Below are positions 7,021 to 8,696 of a stretch of DNA of 8,696 bases, piece by piece. The stretch is taken from contig RFKO01000061.1 in assembly GCA_003694235.1 (NCBI GenBank), positions 1 to 8,696 of the forward strand, in the 5' to 3' direction. The position numbers and the translations under genes are program-made. Positions within the stretch are counted from its first letter, which is position 1. Every line of letters starts with the position of its first letter. The notes beneath the pieces are model-generated. The model worked only from the letters and a program-made list of their open reading frames with translations. It made no database searches and was not told the origin of the DNA. Origin of the DNA: Anaerolineae bacterium (GTDB taxonomy: Bacteria; Chloroflexota; Anaerolineae; Anaerolineales; UBA11858).

Positions 7021-7715
7021 ACGATGAAATCAACATCAAAGAACTTCCCACCGAGGAACTGCTGGAGTTAATGCAAGAAGACCTGTACGATGGCCTGGGC
7101 GATGAAATCGTTGCAGAAACAGAGGAACTGCTCGCCCGCGGCCTGCAGCCGTATGAAATCCTGACGCGCGGCCTGATCGCCGGCATGGGCGTGGTCGGCG
7201 ACGACTTCCGCGACGGCGTGCTGTTCGTCCCCGAAGTGCTGATGGCCGCCAAAGCGATGAAAGCCGGCATGGAAGTGCTGCGCCCGCTGCTCACCGAGAC
7301 CGGCGTGGAGAAGACCGGCACAGTGGTGCTCGGCACGGTCAAGGGCGACATTCACGACATCGGCAAGAACCTGGTCGGCATGATGCTGGAAGGCGCCGGC
7401 TTCGAGGTGGTTGACCTGGGGACGAACACCTCCGCCGAAGACTTCCTCGCCGCCATCCAGGAACACGATGCCGACATCCTGGGCATGAGCGCCCTGCTGA
7501 CCACCACCATGACCTACATGCGTGTGGTGATCGAGGCGTTGAAAGAAGCCAACCTGCGCGATAAAGTGGTGGTGCTGGTGGGCGGCGCGCCGCTCAACGA
7601 AGCCTTTGCCGAAGACATCGAAGCGGATGCCTACTGTCGCGACGCCGCCATCGCCGTGGAAACGGCCAAGAAGTTTATGGCCATCAAGAGGCAGGGATCA
7701 GGGATCGGGAATTAG
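7017..7715 (+). CDS. corrinoid (cobalamin) binding methyl-carrier protein
   Basis: This 232-residue protein carries a methyl group on cobalt between two methyltransferases and resembles MtbC/MttC/MtgC-type proteins and the cobalamin module of MetH. Residues about 10-95 form the helical 'cap' domain (LARGLQPYEILTRGLIAGMG, then FVPEVLMAAKAMKAG). Residues about 100-222 form the B12-binding Rossmann domain, with the DxHxxG signature GDIHDIGKN (110-118), where His113 is the predicted lower cobalt ligand. SALLTTTM (158-165) and VLVGGAP (186-192) are the other two nucleotide-tail contacts. ATG 7017 overlaps the activator's stop by four bases, with GAGG at 7004-7007, so the two genes are translationally coupled and the activator very likely serves this protein. 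The last residues (RQGSGIGN) are read from a 7-base repeat array and look like an accidental extension beyond the natural end at about KKFMAIK. Confidence 0.95.
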   Translation: MNDEINIKELPTEELLELMQEDLYDGLGDEIVAETEELLARGLQPYEILTRGLIAGMGVVGDDFRDGVLFVPEVLMAAKAMKAGMEVLRPLLTETGVEKTGTVVLGTVKGDIHDIGKNLVGMMLEGAGFEVVDLGTNTSAEDFLAAIQEHDADILGMSALLTTTMTYMRVVIEALKEANLRDKVVVLVGGAPLNEAFAEDIEADAYCRDAAIAVETAKKFMAIKRQGSGIGN

Positions 7716-7721
7716 GGATCA
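7694..7721 (+). repeat. 7-base tandem repeat array overlapping the corrinoid gene stop
   Basis: Four consecutive 7-base units fill this stretch: GGGATCA, GGGATCG, GGAATTA and GGGATCA. The stop codon TAG at 7713-7715 straddles the end of the third unit and the start of the fourth. The array is therefore partly coding. It resembles the short tandemly repeated heptamers described in filamentous cyanobacteria, but the sequence family is not one I can name. Confidence 0.8.
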
Positions 7722-7723
7722 GA

Positions 7724-7767
7724 CACTGTTCACTGGTCCACTGGTCCACTGTTCACTGTTCACTTTC
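7724..7767 (+). repeat. CACTGTT/CACTGGTC tandem repeat array
   Basis: Six units of 7-8 bases follow one another: CACTGTT, CACTGGTC, CACTGGTC, CACTGTT, CACTGTT and a diverged CACTTTC. With the GGGATCA array just upstream it occupies most of the gap between the corrinoid and homocysteine methyltransferase genes. It lacks long inverted symmetry, so it does not look like a terminator. Confidence 0.8.
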
Positions 7768-7787
7768 TACCCACCCCGGAGTCTATC

Positions 7788-8675
7788 ATGAACCCCCTAC
7801 TCCAACTCCTCCAACGCAACGAACCCATCCTGCTCGACGGAGCGATGGGCACGATGTTGATGGCCGCCGGCCTGACGCAGGGCGACCCGCCCGAAGAATG
7901 GAATGTGCTGCACCCCGACCGTGTGCAGGCCATCCACCAGGCCTATGTGGACGCCGGCTCCCGCCTCATCCTGACCAACTCCTTCGGCGGGACGCGCTTC
8001 CGCCTGGAAATGCATAACCTGCAAGACCGGGTGTACGAACTCAACAAAGCCGCGGCCGAGAACGCCCGCGCCGTGGCCGATGCCGCGCCGCACACCGTGG
8101 TCGTCGCCGGCTCGATGGGCCCAACCGGTCAACTCTTCGAACCGATGGGGCTGCTGACCTTCGAGGAGGCAAAGGAAGCCTTCGCCGAACAGGCCCGCGG
8201 CCTGGCCGACGGCGGCGTGGATGTGTTCTGGGTGGAAACGATGAGCGATCTGGATGAAGTGCGCGCCGCGGTGGAAGGCGCCCGCTCGGTCAGCGACCTG
8301 CCCATCGTGGCCACCATGTCCTTCGACACCCACGGCCACACCATGATGGGCGTCAGCCCGCAAAAAGCCGCCGAGGTGCTCAGCCAGCTCGACGTGGTGG
8401 CGCTGGGCGCGAACTGCGGCACCGGCTCCGACGAACTGGAAAAGGCCATCGCCGCCATGCATGAAGCCTTCCCCGACCTGATCCTGGTCGCCAAAGCCAA
8501 CGCCGGCATCCCCCAGGTAGCGCGCGGCGGTCAGGTGAGCTATACCGGCACCCCCGAAGTCATGGCCGAATACGCCCTGCATGTGCGCGACCTGGGCGCC
8601 CGCCTGATCGGCGCCTGCTGCGGCAGCACCCCGGAGCACATCCGCGCAATGGCCGAGGCGTTGGGGGTGGAATGA
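7788..8675 (+). CDS. homocysteine S-methyltransferase domain protein
   Basis: This 295-residue cytoplasmic zinc enzyme should transfer a methyl group to homocysteine, giving methionine. It corresponds to the homocysteine-binding module of cobalamin-dependent methionine synthase (S-methyl_trans family, shared with betaine-homocysteine methyltransferases). The TIM-barrel start LLDGAMGTMLMAAG (15-28), LTNSFGGTR (62-70) and GSMGPTG (108-114) are typical. The zinc ligands are all present: Cys210 in GANCGTG and Cys277-Cys278 in GACCGST. GGAG at 7778-7781, six bases before ATG 7788, sets the start. The protein has no folate, cobalamin or reactivation domain of its own, which fits the corrinoid protein and activator encoded immediately upstream as partners. 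The gap to the corrinoid gene is 72 bases, mostly repeats, with no terminator, so one transcript is likely. An alternative is use of betaine or S-methylmethionine as direct donor, but the operon argues for methyl-corrinoid. Confidence 0.92.
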   Translation: MNPLLQLLQRNEPILLDGAMGTMLMAAGLTQGDPPEEWNVLHPDRVQAIHQAYVDAGSRLILTNSFGGTRFRLEMHNLQDRVYELNKAAAENARAVADAAPHTVVVAGSMGPTGQLFEPMGLLTFEEAKEAFAEQARGLADGGVDVFWVETMSDLDEVRAAVEGARSVSDLPIVATMSFDTHGHTMMGVSPQKAAEVLSQLDVVALGANCGTGSDELEKAIAAMHEAFPDLILVAKANAGIPQVARGGQVSYTGTPEVMAEYALHVRDLGARLIGACCGSTPEHIRAMAEALGVE

Positions 8676-8696
8676 GGAATGCAGAAGGCAGAATGA
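8669..8696 (+). repeat. 7-base tandem repeat array overlapping the methyltransferase stop
   Basis: Four imperfect 7-base units run to the window edge: GGAATGA, GGAATGC, AGAAGGC and AGAATGA. The first contains the last sense bases and the stop codon TGA (8673-8675). The array may continue beyond the window. Confidence 0.65.

Noticed and set aside
7694..7767. CRISPR-like array.
   Set aside because: The units are 7-8 bases and directly adjacent, with no spacers, and no cas gene is present. It is simple tandem repetition.
7797..8639. 280-residue minus-strand open frame opposite the homocysteine methyltransferase gene.
   Set aside because: Its Gly/His/Ala-rich composition is typical of an antisense shadow, and the plus-strand protein has all the family motifs and zinc cysteines.

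Overview
The window is a high-GC bacterial chromosome segment with dense coding on both strands. The gene mix suggests an anaerobic or facultative bacterium, most plausibly a member of the Chloroflexota such as Anaerolineae. It combines a RACo-type corrinoid activator, a stand-alone corrinoid protein, a DUF4956/CotH-like pair, a membrane sugar-nucleotide module and short 7-base tandem repeats between genes. The taxonomic assignment is inference; no RNA gene or other phylogenetic marker is present.

Left part (1-2261, minus strand): a two-gene unit encodes a DUF4956 membrane protein followed, 3 bases after its stop, by a membrane-anchored CotH-like protein that runs off the left edge. A short divergent intergenic region (2262-2403) carries a clear sigma70-type promoter for a small secreted orphan protein (2404-2820, plus strand). 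That gene ends at a strong intrinsic terminator.

Middle (2892-4829, minus strand): one long gene converges on the terminator. Its product joins the N-terminal membrane and nucleotide-binding part of a PglF/CapD/FlaA1-like protein to a complete DegT/DnrJ/EryC1/StrS aminotransferase. The SDR dehydratase domain that normally occupies the second half of PglF-like proteins is absent. A surface polysaccharide or protein glycosylation role is likely.

Right part (4978-8675, plus strand): a three-gene operon encodes (i) a 2Fe-2S/ASKHA reductive activator of corrinoid proteins, (ii) a corrinoid (B12) binding protein overlapping it by 4 bases, and (iii) a homocysteine S-methyltransferase domain protein. 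Together they look like a dissected cobalamin-dependent methionine synthase. The methyl group would pass from an unidentified donor to the corrinoid and then to homocysteine, and the ATP-driven activator would replace the SAM-dependent reactivation domain of MetH. The enzyme or domain that loads the methyl group is not in the window. Both downstream genes end inside short arrays of 7-base repeats, the most unusual non-coding feature here.
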